A stretch of 64,000 nucleotides of DNA from Hirudo medicinalis. Its lineage: Eukaryota > Annelida > Clitellata > Hirudinida > Hirudinidae. The notes beneath the pieces were generated by a model. That model had not been told where the DNA came from, made no database searches, and saw only the letters and a program-made list of their open reading frames with translations. The DNA lies in NCBI GenBank assembly GCA_011800805.1, contig MPNW01000016.1, forward strand, positions 293,417 to 357,416, in the 5' to 3' direction. Shown here one piece after another: positions 44,401 to 60,201 of this stretch; position 1 is the first letter of the stretch; the number at the start of each line of letters is the position of its first letter. A program made the position numbers and the translations under genes.

Positions 44401-47400
44401 NNNNNNNNNNNNNNNNNNNNNNNNNNNNNNNNNNNNNNNNNNNNNNNNNNNNNNNNNNNNNNNNNNNNNNNNNNNNNNNNNNNNNNNNNNNNNNNNNNNN
44501 NNNNNNNNNNNNNNNNNNNNNNNNNNNNNNNNNNNNNNNNNNNNNNNNNNNNNNNNNNNNNNNNNNNNNNNNNNNNNNNNNNNNNNNNNNNNNNNNNNNN
44601 NNNNNNNNNNNNNNNNNNNNNNNNNNNNNNNNNNNNNNNNNNNNNNNNNNNNNNNNNNNNNNNNNNNNNNNNNNNNNNNNNNNNNNNNNNNNNNNNNNNN
44701 NNNNNNNNNNNNNNNNNNNNNNNNNNNNNNNNNNNNNNNNNNNNNNNNNNNNNNNNNNNNNNNNNNNNNNNNNNNNNNNNNNNNNNNNNNNNNNNNNNNN
44801 NNNNNNNNNNNNNNNNNNNNNNNNNNNNNNNNNNNNNNNNNNNNNNNNNNNNNNNNNNNNNNNNNNNNNNNNNNNNNNNNNNNCTCTAAAATTATTCTCG
44901 ATTCAATGTTATGGTCCTAGACTTTACTCCTCTATACCTTCATCTATCAAAGATCTAATTCAATTAAATACATGTCCTTTTAATTTGCTTTATTTATTAT
45001 TTAAAAAGTCGTATAAACAACATTTATTGCGTGGACTTGTGTAGTTTATGTTTTGTAAATTACTCTTTGTAAAAGCTTACTGTATATAATGATTTATTTG
45101 GATCGGTCTGATAGCGGAAGCGTGCGCTTCCTTAAGGCTGGCCCTTTGAGTTTATTTGAATTTGTTTTAATGCTTTTGCTTTGTATATAACAGCTTGTTT
45201 GTTTAAATCAATAAAACTCAAAAAAAAAAAGTGTTAAATATCTTTAAATGTTTAAATACCTTTCTTTTGAAAAGAAGTTCTCTGCATTTTAATTGCAATT
45301 TATCCTGATGATTCCTGAGACATTCAATCACCTGATGAAAGGAAGTATTAACACTCGATAACATTTGATAACATTACGATAATAAAATAATCACTTCGAC
45401 GTAACATCTTTACGATCTTTCTAAAACAAACATCTCGTCAGTGATGTTAACAGAATAACAATGTACCTCTCCATTTCCAGCATTCGTGCCGCTGCAAAAC
45501 TGCTTCCTATCGTGCTGACAAGTCTCTTGGAGCTCGTCGTCCAATCCGATATTTTCACCCTTTTAAAATGGAATTGCTTTTAATTACCAACGTGTCGATT
45601 GTTAAGGTTGAAATTATCGGTGCATCCGTCGAAATGTTTACTGCCGACATGGAATTGATATTGATATTGATATAATTGATACTCCGACGAGGAATTGCGA
45701 AATCGCAAGATGAAAACTCACAATTTGTAAAAGTTCAAAGTTTAGTTCCTTTCTGCATTTACTTCCAATTCTGTGTTCACTGTTAAGCATGGTGTCATTG
45801 TAGACATGCTCACTCAGGCACCTCACCATTTCCAGCCTTCAAATTTATATTAAATTTAAGAAAGTAAAATAATGGCTCATTAAAAGCTAAACATTAAACG
45901 CACTTCTTCTTCGCATGCATGCAAACGTCATCCAAATTAGGGTTGCAAGCCAGAATGAAAGCATGGGACAACCTCACTTCTTTCATGAGCATCTAAAGAT
46001 GGAATTTGTTTCAAAGGAGTGAATATTCTTTGCAGGGTTAAAAAGTTAAGTTAAGGATAAAGTTGAAAAGTCACCAGCTGATGATGTATGATGCCAGCTT
46101 TGCACTTTTTAGGAATCTCAGGGTGATTTTTATTGCTGATCAAACATTTCATGAGAGATTCAGGACCATTCTGCTCATCGTCTTCAGACAAATTCTATAA
46201 TAAATATTTGCATGGGGTTTTGTAGAACTCAATCATTTATCAACGTAGTTACAATAATAATGATAATAATAATAACGATAATAATAATGATGATGATGAT
46301 GATGATGGCGATGATGATAACAGTAATAACCACAACAACAACAACAACAATAATAATAATAATAGTAATAATAACAACAACAAAAACAACAATAATAATA
46401 ATGACGCAACAAAGTGAATTAAAAATGTTAAATGCTAAAGCTTAAAGCCTACAGACACACTTGTTGGATTTGTAATTTCCATAATTAATTATTTTCCAAA
46501 TCCTTACTTCACATATTTCTTTTGAAAAGTGTGCACAAGAATCACTGAAAATCCTTCCAAGAGTTGACAAATTTTCCTGTTGTTCCACTTCTGCAGAGAC
46601 TTTCTTCTGACAACTTTTAGAAAGCGAATCGTAATTGTCCTCTAAGCAGAACATTTCCTGTTTACATTGTTATGTCGTGCAAGCAATTGAGAACTTAAAT
46701 TAGATTTAAAAATTAAAAATTTTTAATAAAAAATTAGCAATTAAAAGAGTAACGACTACATTATTCGTTTATCTCGCAAACACGACGAAGTTGCTAACCT
46801 CATCCCTGTCGAGTTTATCCGAGCAGAGAGTAACCAAATCGTTCATGCACGACTCCTGGATTGCAGGAGGAAGATCGATGCTTCTCGCACGATTCGTCAT
46901 CAGCCTCCTCAACTCGCCAACACAATTCGGTGCCACCTGCAAAAAATAAACTCTTTAATTAATTTCCTCAAATACTTAAAATAATCAAAAAATACACAGA
47001 TTTTAAAAAATTACAAAAAACAAAATTATGTAACAGCAGAATACCTTTGGCCTGTTTCTATACAAACAAGAAATTAAATGTGAATCTTCAGTGGGAGTGA
47101 TGTCGTTTAAATCCACAGAGCAGATCTTTTCTGCATCCTGTTTACATCTGACGACCAGCTTTCTCGACACCCTGATTCGATTAGTAATTGGCAAACAATT
47201 AAATTAATTAATTGTAAAACAATTAAATTAATTAATTGTCAAACAATTAAATGAATTAATTGTCAAACAATTAAATGAATTAATTGACAAACAATTAAAT
47301 GAATTAATTGGCAAACAATTAAATAAATTAATTGGCAAACATTTAAATGAAGCAAATGAAGCTTTAAAAACATAAAAAATAATCATCACTTGAAATTTCT

Positions 47401-49685
47401 GGATAAAAAGTATTGCACTTCCATCAGTCTGTCAAGGCACTTCTCATTCAAGGCTGACTTTTGATTGGCATGCGACATCAGGCAATCTATGACTCTGGAA
47501 TGTTCGCCGAGTGACGGTCAATTTAATCTCATTTATTATTGAATTTATGCAAAAATATAAAAAAAAACAAATAAAAGCTAACCTTCCCTCTCCTTTCTTC
47601 ACATTCATGCATCTCTTGTTGATTTCAGCATTACAGTCATTTGAAAGGGCTGGATCAACTTCAAAGTCATCCCCAATATTTACTTTCATTAGCAAATTTT
47701 CAACCTATTCATCAAATATGACAAGTTTTAATTAAAAGTGTAAGAAAAAAAAGTGCTTTAGCAAATAAATTGTAAATATTATTTTCCACTAGAAAGATTA
47801 AAGAAAATTAACTCCTCTTTTAAACCGACGAGAACAAAGCTTACCGCTCCGACGCACGATTTCGACGACGAAGGCGCGTCCGACTTTTTGCCGGGCTTGT
47901 TGTTCGACCTGGCGACTTCCATGAGGCAGTGGATTACAAAAGGCTGCCTTCCCTGCTCTTCTTCACACAATTTGATCTCATCTTTGCAGTATGTGGCGAC
48001 TTCAGGATTAATTTTGTGATCTTCGAGCAGAACGAATCGAATCCTCTTCACTTCGGCGACGCACTCCTGCGCCACCGACAGTCCTTCGTAAGAAACGTGC
48101 TTTTTTTAGTTTCGTCCGATCTAATTTCCGTTTCATTTAAATGATTTTAATCTTAAAGGAGGCTTGCATTATGGCCATGCAATCCATAATTAAAAAACTT
48201 TCTTGTGTGCTAATTAAACTAGTAAATTATGTCGTCGTAATTCTCGACATTTCGTTCTCGTCGAAACAAACCTTCGAGCTTTGCTTCCTCGAGGCACAAA
48301 ATAATTTTGGACAAATTAGCATGCACGTAATCGTCTCCTTCCGAGATGTCGCACTCGTGACGTTTTATGTCGGAACTACAGGCGGATGCAAATCTATAAT
48401 CCACAGAAAAATCATTCTGTTGGAGCTTCTGCCTCAATCTCAATTTTTCTGCACACTGGAAAGAAACAATAAAAACTTGAAGAAAAGAACATTTTATATG
48501 TCATTAAATCTTCTTTGCATAAGTAAATGTAACATATTTTAATAGTTTATATTTATGGAAATTTATACCTTTAATGACATCTGAGGATTCAATTTGTTTT
48601 TGAAAAGACATTCATAAACAAGACCACTTCCAGAGTGCACATGAGGACAAAGTCTTTCTCTATCCTCTCTGCAAGCCAGAAACAAAGGCCTGTCGTTGTT
48701 CCAGTCATCGGATTGTAGCTCCGATATTTTCAGAATTTCGTGCTTGCAATTCTTTCCCAAGTTTTCGTATGATTCCGCCAAACAATCGATCGTTGATCCC
48801 TGATCACTGACTTTCTAATTAACATATAAATGTTAATTAATCGTAATTAGGTGACATTTAACATATTATAATGTTCAAATACCATGTAATTTGTAATCCT
48901 TCCACACTTTAAGTTTTCGATTTCCACTGCACACATTCCGACGAGTTTGTAAGTAAGTCTATAGTCACTAAAGATGAGTGGCTTCAAGAAATCCAGGTAT
49001 TTCTTGCAGGTTGGGTTTTTTACTTTATCTCTAAACTCCAACAAACATGGCATCACAGGACCATTTTCTTCCCTCTCAAGTTTGCAATCAGCTATCTGAA
49101 GGAAAAATACCAACACCTGTTAACTAAAGCACCCCAATCTTCAAAATATATCTGCATTAATTTATATTTATGATATGCAATAAAAATAAAAACATTATTT
49201 TTAATCTAAACATATTCATGAGCTGACTTTGCCGATGTCGCTTTCACAGGACTGAGCACTTATTCCATTGATGAAAAAACTGACTGCTTTTGTCAAATTA
49301 TTTTTTGATTGCCATATAATCTAAAATGTAAATTTATAATGATTCATTCAAAAATTCAGCGTCTTTCACAAATGTAAAGCACACACGTGTTGGCAGGGTT
49401 CAGAAAATTTGGCATGATCCTACAAAAATCAGACTGGTTAATCAAAATTTGTATGAAAATTGCAAAAAAACTTACAGGAACATTGTCATGAAGGCAAGTC
49501 AGCAATTGAAAGTTGTTAGATTTTTTTTCTTTACAAAAGTTTTCAATCTCAGTTTGGCATTCATCCAACTCAGCAATGTTTATAAGAACAGGAGGTTCCC
49601 CTCTTTTTTGTAAAAAGCTCGCTTTTCCAGCACAACATAACGTAAATATTACTATAAATATCCCACTCAATTTCTTACCCTCCAT
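41478..49685 (-). CDS. GLG1: Golgi apparatus protein 1 (GLG1/MG-160/ESL-1), about 25 exons
   Basis: The minus-strand start at 49685 encodes a signal peptide (MEGKKLSGIFIVIFTLCCAG). It is followed by a long series of Cys-rich GLG1 repeats, each with four spaced cysteines (examples CHDEI/CKHEI, CLEEAKLEG, CAEVEIEN-like, VECLRNH, KKCLKEAE). The last exon (about 41643-41478) has a membrane span (LYFQCILFISVCVIFFVGLY) and a short basic tail CGRLTKRQQMHKKR. This is the family's type I Golgi protein with a Golgi-sorting tail. Approximate exon starts, 5' to 3': 49685, 49419, 49320, 49096, 48815, 48457, 48092, 47705, 47497, 47169, 46937, 46654, 46193, 45993, 45834, 45558, 45332, 43958, 43757, 43486, 43081, 42871, 42484, 41809, 41643. 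In vertebrates it binds FGF and TGF-beta precursors. The second exon is only 33 bases. An intron holds a LINE and an assembly gap. Confidence 0.93.
42517..42695 (+). mobile_element. SINE family A, copy 5, in a GLG1 intron
   Basis: Head GGTTGCGCTCCTGCACATGG and GGCAACAGTCGTAATGTGTC, box B relic GGTTCAAAACC, 3' end CTTGGCGCTGTATAAATGAA. Antisense to GLG1. Confidence 0.78.
43785..43860. repeat. AT-rich imperfect palindrome in a GLG1 intron
   Basis: ATTATTTAAAATAATTCTAA on the left faces TTAGAATAATTCTAAATAAT on the right around TTTAAATATTTATATATAAA, giving a hairpin-capable AT-rich block. It could be a tiny MITE remnant. Confidence 0.5.
44294..44350 (+). repeat. 57-base direct repeat, left copy at the gap edge
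   Basis: Identical to 44884-44940, the first bases after the N run. Both encode the same LINE residues (LKLFSIQCYGPRLYSSIP). Confidence 0.95.
44351..44883. other. Assembly gap (533 N)
   Basis: Run of N flanked by identical 57-base sequences, within a LINE in a GLG1 intron. Probably two overlapping contig ends rather than missing sequence. Confidence 0.99.
46250..46412. repeat. Mixed AAT/GAT/ACA triplet microsatellite
   Basis: Runs of AATAAT, GATGAT and ACAACA triplets in a GLG1 intron. The overlapping open frame (Ile/Met/Thr runs) is an artefact. Confidence 0.9.
47188..47355. repeat. 24-base minisatellite, about seven units
   Basis: Units of the form CAAACAATTAAATGAATTAA plus TTGK repeat with few changes (47188-47355) in the GLG1 intron after the ninth exon. 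The unit contains AATTAATT and is nearly self-complementary. Confidence 0.88.
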
Positions 49686-51455
49686 TTTTCCTAGAATTTG
49701 GATCAAAATTACTTCACATTTACCTAAAGTACTACAAAAATTAAGTATTATAAAAAATCAAAAAAAATACGCTAACTTCAAACAATCAAAATTAAATAAC
49801 TTTTATTTGTGGTATTGAAATTTAATCGACAACTTTTGAGATGATAAAAGTGCACAACCAAATCAGTATTATGACGAACGCAATTGCTTATAAAAGACGA
49901 AGCTAATTAAATTATCAAAACAATTGAATCTACAGTTATAAAATAGCCTCTACATCGCAGGTAGAAAACAAATCACAGGTATAATACAAAGGTATAAATT
50001 TGAAATCTATTAAATTATTTTTAGGTATTTACTGTCAATTAATGATTGATACTTTTTAACTAAATTTAAATGACTACAAACCATTTTTCATCGACAAAAT
50101 AAATTTTATCTTTAGTTGTGCTACTAAAGTGTTTTCTGATTAATTATTTTAATTTTTATTATATTGACAAATTATTGAATCGATTGATTAAGTTCTTTTT
50201 TGAAATGCATACAGTAGTTTTAGTTTTGATATGATTTTTAAAAATTTTATGAACATCAAAACCCTTGGGGATTCACATCTTGCTAGGAGGGTTATCTAGA
50301 TCACGCTCTTTCCCCCCGTCCTTCACCTCGTATCGAGTGCTGCTCTTATGCAGGTAAGTCTCAGGCCCAGATCAGCAAACAGATGCTCTCGTCTAATTAT
50401 CAGCTTGACTTGCATGCCCATCGACGTTTATTGGCCCGCAAATCGTGAACGGACCGACCTATTCAATAACCAACATTGGTCCGGCCTGGTTTCACTGTCT
50501 TAAAAACATTCCTCAAAGAGGAGAGCTACCATCAGTGACAAGTGTGTGGTTTTTGGTTCATTTATGATTTTCCGTTAGGATGCTGAATGTTCTGAGGCAA
50601 ACCTTCGCTCAACCTGATAAGAATTAAAAATACGTTTGAGCAAAGCAGCGCTGCAAACTTGTTTTAACTGTTGACTTTATTGCAATTTAGATTTGCTCTT
50701 AAACATTTTATTTTTTATGTTATATTTTAGTTTTATTTCTATAATCAAATATTTGACATTTGTATATAAATTTTAACTTCACTTTTAATTATTCATGTAA
50801 TTGTCACTTTAAATTTTCGAAACTTGTCAGTCGGTTTTTAAAAACTACAAGTATAGATTTAGTGACGAAGTTTTTTCGTACCTAAAACAGCGCAAGCATA
50901 TAACTGAAAAAGCAATCTCCTTTAAATGGCGAGCTTATTTTAACAAAACGTTTTTTAGTAGCATTAGAACAAACGCCGAAAGCTTGAACTGAAGGTGCTG
51001 AAGTACGAGCACAAATACATGTAACACGAACCTCATGTCTACTTATTTTACACTAGACCCTCATTGTTTCTAAAGTTCGAAAACCTTTGTTGGGTAATTT
51101 TTGACTTACAGACATTGTCCTTTCAGACCCTTTGGACATTTTTCCATGGTGTCTTATAACCTAATATTGTTTTGTCCAAATCAGATTCAATCAATCAAAC
51201 CATCAACAAGTTATTATGAAAGATTACTAAAATATTTATACGTAAATTCAAAACTCAGTCCACAATGTCAAAAAAACCTGTCAAAATTTTTGAACAAATT
51301 CTCAGTACACAAAGAGCACCTTGTTTTAAAATGACTTAAAGAAAGATCAAAATCACTGTGAAGTTAAATGTTACCACGATAACACAGAACTCTATAACGC
51401 TACAATCCGTTATGGAGGTGCTCGGAAATCAAAACAAAATCTTTCAAACAGGTAG
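49686..51455. other. GLG1 upstream region and EI24 3' flank
   Basis: No gene recognised in 1.8 kb. The GLG1 promoter should be just right of 49685, where the sequence is AT-rich with no evident TATA box. A less AT-rich block lies at 50260-50640 without coding character. Confidence 0.5.
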
Positions 51456-53868
51456 TTATGACAAAAATGAGAATTGAAGATCACGAACAATGGAATATGC
51501 CACAATGACTACTAATACGATGGTGATGATCACGGTAGCAATCCTGTGACTTTTGCAGAAGTTGATGATGCTCACGAGAACGACAGAGACGACCATGATG
51601 ACGTAGCACACAGGAACATGCAAGTAGGAGAACAGTTTCAGGAAAATCTTGGAGAGAAGAGAAATTAAGGTTCTGAGCCACGAAAGGTTTGACTTATATT
51701 TGAGACTGTGTTGTAAGAGATTGTCTGTCAATTGTCCAACCAGGTAAAAAATATGGAAAGGATGGGTCCTGGAAAGTTAACAACAAATTTAAATTATAAC
51801 ATAAATCAGGCTTCGTATTAAGGCAAACATACGCAAGTGTTGGAACAGTCTTGGCTTCGTTGGCACTGACTATCATGATTGGAAAAAACAAAGCCACCAA
51901 GAAAGTGCTGAAAATTAAAAGTAATTATATATCCTTCCAGTCCACATCAGTTATCATTACAACTAAAAATTACCTGGCATAGAAACTTGGAATAAAATAA
52001 ATTACACATCCCTGCATCAGCCCAAAGCCCAAAAAGTATGGCCAATGATTTTCAATGTAGGCCATTCTCTTGTGAGCTGTCCAACCTGAAAAATAAAGTC
52101 TAGAATAATATTTTCATATTTACAAACCAAATAGAATACTGAGAAACAAAAAAATTCTCACCCATTTGGAACCACTTGTATTCAAAAGTATAAAGAGATT
52201 GGAGGAGAATCACATGAATCAAGTAAACAAATTCTGCAAGCGCTCGATTAAAAAAATGTCGGAAGAGCATGGATGTAACTATTGCCTGTCGAGAATTTAC
52301 AAACTGTAAGCTTAATTTCATTTAAACTGTTATGTATATATTAATTACTTGAAAGGAAAACAAAGTTTCCAAGAACAGGGTGAAAGCAAGATCAGCAATT
52401 AGAAGACCCAATTTCTCCATCTGAGGTCTTCCTCTGACTTTGCGGTACGAAACCTCGGCTATGTCCTGAAATAACCAAACTTTTCATAAAATCAATCTCT
52501 ACTCAAATGTTTTCAGTCATTACCTGAAACCACAGGAGATTCAATGCTTTTGTAAATAATAGGACGAGTGCAAAGTAGAAATTGCAAATAAACCACCAAA
52601 GTAATTTTGCCCATGTCGGTGCCATAGGTTCACCTGTTCATAAAAGTATCGGCATCACAATCAAATTAACTTAGTACAAATACTGAATGCCAACAAATTG
52701 AGAATGAAATAAATTGGTCATGAAAAATATATTTCAACCTGTGGCTGATGAGTATAAATACTTGAGTCCAGGCTGAATCAAATGAAAGGCAATTGCATAA
52801 GCTAGCTATAAAGATAAGAATAAAAATCACATTAGGTAAATTAGGTATTTACAAAAAGCTAAAATTTAAAATAGTAATCTATAAATAAAACTTTTTAATT
52901 TGCCGTTCAACTAGATTTTTTAAACCTGCTTCGCCTGTCATATATTACTTATACAAATTCAACCCTCAAAGAACTGGGCGCTTAGGATGGTGCTCGCGCA
53001 ATGGAACTCGAACCCGTGCTGCCATCGCGAGAGGAGGCCCTAACCCTCAAACATTAGACCATGAGGGAGAACAATGCTCCTTGCTTTCAGTAGCTCTCGA
53101 ATTTAAAGCTGGTATGCAATTTAGGAAAAGGTGAAAATTGGAAAACTTGAAAATAGCAAAGTTGACAGTTGCAAAGTTAAGAATGGCAGAGACGTATGCA
53201 AATTCCAAGTCGCTACCGATCTCAGTTTGGAAGTTCTTGGGACACACATACATAAGCATTTTTCCATTTTATATTATAGGTGATGGAAATTTAATCAAAA
53301 TGCTGCCAAATTGCAATTAAAAGCTTTTTATATCCAAAATAGTATTAACTCACTTGAATGGATATAATACAATCGATGCACAATTATTCATAAATACAAA
53401 TCAATTTCAAGAAACTGTCAAATTATACTTAGACCCCTATCACTATTCCTACTGTCATGTCAGACAAAATTATCAACCTCACTTAATGCATTAATAAATT
53501 TTGACTCACACAACCAAGAATTCCATTTGTTACACAACAATCCATTAGCCTGGCAGTGACACTTTTCCTGTTGTGAACAACAAAACCATGAAATAGGTCA
53601 ATTATACCACCTTTCTTAAATGATCGAGTTACTTTTGTTTGGTGATGAGGACGGTATTTTCTTCATTAGATGTGCTAAGATTAAGTTTTTCAGCCCTTTT
53701 TCTGGCCAGTGTGGATATTTTTGGAGTTGACGCTTTTTTGGGCACATTTTTTTGTTCTGAGAAAACACATTCGTCTATCTTATTTACTGTTCGAATCCCT
53801 AACAAAGAATCTTTGACACCACAGAAAAAGTCTTTAACTAAGATAGTTATGCATGCTGTAGTATTCAT
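51456..53868 (-). CDS. EI24: EI24 (etoposide-induced 2.4, ER membrane autophagy protein)
   Basis: Minus-strand exons at about 53868-53631, 53573-53515, 52808-52741, 52633-52525, 52465-52349, 52286-52162, 52086-51974, 51909-51831 and 51771-51456. The N-terminus (VKDFFCGVKDSLLGIRTVNK) and the order of hydrophobic segments match EI24. Signature stretches are LLWFQDIAEVSYRKVRGRP, LYTFEYKWFQMG, YIENHWPYFLGFGL and FFPIMIVSANEAKT. EI24 is a multi-pass ER protein needed for autophagy and linked to p53-induced apoptosis and nuclear import. The C-terminus carries an extra hydrophobic pair (VCYVIMVVSVVLVSII and ATVIITIVLVVIVAY) beyond what I remember for vertebrates. A SINE lies in the second intron. 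The start is 473 bases from the divergent BORCS6 start. Confidence 0.9.
52970..53080 (-). mobile_element. SINE family B, copy 2, in an EI24 intron
   Basis: On the minus strand it starts TCCCTCATGGTCTAATG (tRNA-Glu-like box A). Box B is GGGTTCGAGTTCC, and the body is GAGCACCATCCTAAGCGCCC as in the copy at 29927. A tRNA-Glu origin is inferred from the box A wording. Confidence 0.7.
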
Positions 53869-54341
53869 TACAAATCTGAAAGAACAAAAGTAAGAAGTTC
53901 GTTTTTAATTAAGATGCAACACGAATATAAACCCGGTTCATTCAATAGACTTGTAAATTACCTTTATCAAATCTAAAACACCCAACTTTCAGCAGTGCTC
54001 AGACAATAAACAATCCCAACAATCACACATTATAATCAGCTGCTTATGCTCAAAGGCTGTTCCCTCTAACAGTGACTTTGAAGTAATAATTTAAAAATTT
54101 TAATTTTAGTAGTTATTTCTTTATAACTCTAAAATTTTATTTCAAATTTATTCAAATGCCATAAAAATTTTTATAACTAATTATTTTATATTTTCAAATA
54201 TATGTATTTAAAAATATATCTACGCAATCATATCAGGTATCGTCTGTTAGTTTTTATTGACATATGTTCCAAAAAAAAAAACGTCAAGTTTCGAAATTCT
54301 GCTTTTCTTTGGTATCGCATTACTGGAATACAAATTATAAA
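53869..54341. promoter_or_regulatory. Candidate bidirectional promoter, EI24 and BORCS6
   Basis: 473 bases separate divergent start codons of two organelle-membrane genes (ER and lysosome). AT-rich. No specific elements could be named. Confidence 0.45.
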
Positions 54342-55655
54342 ATGAACGAGGGTTTGGTAAATAATCAGCCTGAGTTGAAAGGCTTGACTAAAATTGATAT
54401 AACTCATGCAGACAAGGACACGGAACCTACAGAATATGTCGCTGAAACACCAGTTGGAGCGCTACACCTTCTCGATACTTTGAACCTTAACGAATTGCAA
54501 GTTGATAGGGGTAACTTATTGGGCGGATATAAAAATCTCATTGCAAATTGCGATCCTCATGTCTACCCATTTCTATGTGATTAGTTTTTATGTACACGTA
54601 AGACTTAAATTACGTTGGAATATGAAGTCCGCCTTCTATGACGTTTCATATAATTTCTCGCTTTCTAGGCACTTATAAAGCCTTAAATGACACATTGTAC
54701 GTATCATAAACCTATTTTTATGAATTCTTTAAATTTGCCGATGGTTTCATGGTTTGGATTACTGTAAAATTGCTGGAAGAACATGCAAGGAGGATTTCAA
54801 ACATATAGATGAGACTGCATAAAATGCGTTTAAGCATTTAAGATGAAGTTTCTGTTTCTCTAGATTCTTCAATATCTAGTCACACACGTGAAGGGACACC
54901 AAGATCTCATAGCTCTAGCAGCATCTCGAGCTCCAACTCTGGGTGGTCCAGTGTGCCAAACAGTTATGAATCACCCAATCAATTGAGGTGATAATTTCTT
55001 GGTACTATTATTGAAATGAACCTTTCTTCATGAATACTTGTTAAATGTTAAGTAACAGACAATTTTGTATTATTTAAATTCTGATAATTATTTTTATTGT
55101 GGTTGTTGTCAGATCTGTAGACTCAGAAGTTATACCTCCAATAGATCCAACTATCCTGGTTGATCTGGAAAATAAAGCCAAATTGTTATCAGAAAATTTG
55201 GATTGTGTTAATAAAAACTTCATCACCCACTTGCATGATGTTTGTAGATATTGGATACATTTCTAGCATTTAAAATCTATTTTGACCCTAAGGTTTGCAA
55301 CTTTAGATGACTGATTGCTCTACCAAGTGTCTTTCTGTTTTTAAAGATGCTGTTGATTCTACCTGTGACTCTGTAGATTCCTCCATAAAAGTAATTTAAC
55401 AGCTTAATGATTCCATTGGACAACAATTTAAACTTTAGTGAATGTTACAGTCCATGTATGCCCTGATGGCAAAATGTGAAGAACTTGGAAGGGTGGTACA
55501 ACCAATATATGGCATTCAAGACAGATGTTAGTTTTGATTATTTGTGGTGATGATGATGATGATGGGAATTCATGTCATCCTTAAACCATTTCAGAAAGGA
55601 GATTAAGAGGCTTCTTGATGTGTTTGAGAAGCAGTTGTCGGACGATGAGTGCTAA
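54342..55655 (+). CDS. BORCS6: BORC complex subunit 6 (lyspersin)
   Basis: Exons 54342-54576, 54864-54987, 55113-55239, 55307-55388, 55451-55526 and about 55595-55655. The middle and end match BORCS6: PTILVDLENKAKLLSENLD, then SVFKDAVDSTCDSVDSSIK, SMYALMAKCEELGRVVQPIY and IKRLLDVFEKQL before the stop. In animals this subunit of the BORC complex sits on lysosomes and recruits ARL8 for transport to the cell periphery. MNEGL at 54342 was chosen as start. An in-frame TTG-like extension upstream has basic, non-conserved sequence. The junction between the last two exons is one base out of phase as read, so a base error or different splice is likely. Divergent from EI24. Confidence 0.85.
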
Positions 55656-55899
55656 ACCACGCTTAGTTGTTTTTAAAGTTTGTATTATGACCTGCAAAAT
55701 AAAACTTACTCTGATTATTTATGATGCATGGCCAGTGTTGTATTTCCTAATGATATGTTTCATTTCATACTCCTTAAAACTTATGGAGCCAAGCTTTAAA
55801 CTTTAATAGCTATTCTTACAGCCTGAGCAACTGCTTGTATCAAATTACTAATATTTGGCAAAAAGGCAAAGATGTATGTTAATTTCAGGTTTAATAATA

Positions 55900-56190
55900 A
55901 TTATAATAATAATAGTTCATTTTTATGACGCCATATGCAGAGCGTCAGAGGCGCCTCGGTTCTCCGTCCAACGCTATTTTGAAGAGGTGAGTCTTTAACT
56001 GGCGCTTGAAGAGTTCGAGCGACGGTTGAGACCTGATGATGGGGGGAAGGTCGTTNAGGGAGTTGCAGTAGTCAAGACGAGAGAGGACCAGACTGCGTGC
56101 AAGAGCAGAAGTTGTGTCGACGGAGAGGAATGGACGGATATGTCTGATAGCCCAGATGAGGTGGTTGCATGATTTTATTACAGGTTTAAC
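55900..56190 (-). mobile_element. LINE 3' fragment, same family as in DOT1L
   Basis: Shares with 7701-8230 the segments GGTTCTCCG/GGTTCTCGG, GAGAGGACCAGACT and the 3' end GTTCATTT..ATGACGCCATATGC (minus-strand 3' tail followed by (ATT)n). It is internally deleted around an n at 56056. Confidence 0.8.
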
Positions 56191-56741
56191 ATAGCTAATT
56201 GAAATAGATTGTAGGGTGTTGGTTTTATTGAAATTCTATTATTTCTCCATGAGCTCTCGCTTGCCCTGCTTGGTTGCCTTAGTCGTTTCTCAAGTGCGCC
56301 CAAGTACACAAAACAGATTGAAACATCGGTGTCTCAAATGAGTTCGACGAGTAGAATTTAGTTTGGATGTCGACTGAAATATGAGCAGTGAAGCGAGTGA
56401 CGGTGGTTACCATATCATTTGGCAGAGTTCGTTGTAATTCAAATTTTGACGATCCCATTGCAAAAAAAAAACTCAACCTAGACTTGCTAAAATGTTATAT
56501 CTTTGTTTACTGGATGTTAATTTGCAGATGGAAGTTTAAATTTGTTCATATGAATACTTTTTTAAAATGCAACCATTTTAAATTACATTTACAAAATATT
56601 GAATTTATTACTTGTCATTTTAATATTATTGTTTCAAAGAAATCTTAATGCTGTTTGTGTTTACATTCATTTTTAAATCGGTGTGGGATTTTGAGTGAAA
56701 AGCTCTTAGAGAAAGCTATATTATAAAAATATATGTTAAAA

Positions 56742-60201
<3,460 letters not shown>

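Larger units (their letters stand above)
44200..45231 (+). mobile_element. 3' end of a LINE with poly(A), containing an assembly gap
   Basis: Plus-strand frame ending a reverse-transcriptase C-terminus (LKLFSIQCYGPRLYSSIPSS, then LLFKKSYKQHLLRGL and stop at about 45042). A roughly 170-base 3' UTR, AATAAA at 45210-45215 and an A-run to 45230 follow. It lies in the large GLG1 intron, antisense. Its lineage differs from the LINE in DOT1L, which ends in (ATT)n rather than poly(A). Confidence 0.8.

Noticed and set aside
44200..44920. Long open frame through the N gap
   Set aside because: Mostly N. Only the flanks encode LINE sequence.
46212..46445. Open frame rich in Met, Ile and Thr
   Set aside because: It is a translation of triplet microsatellites inside a GLG1 intron.
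47188..47355. CRISPR-like array
   Set aside because: Repeats are contiguous without spacers, in a eukaryotic intron, so it is a minisatellite.
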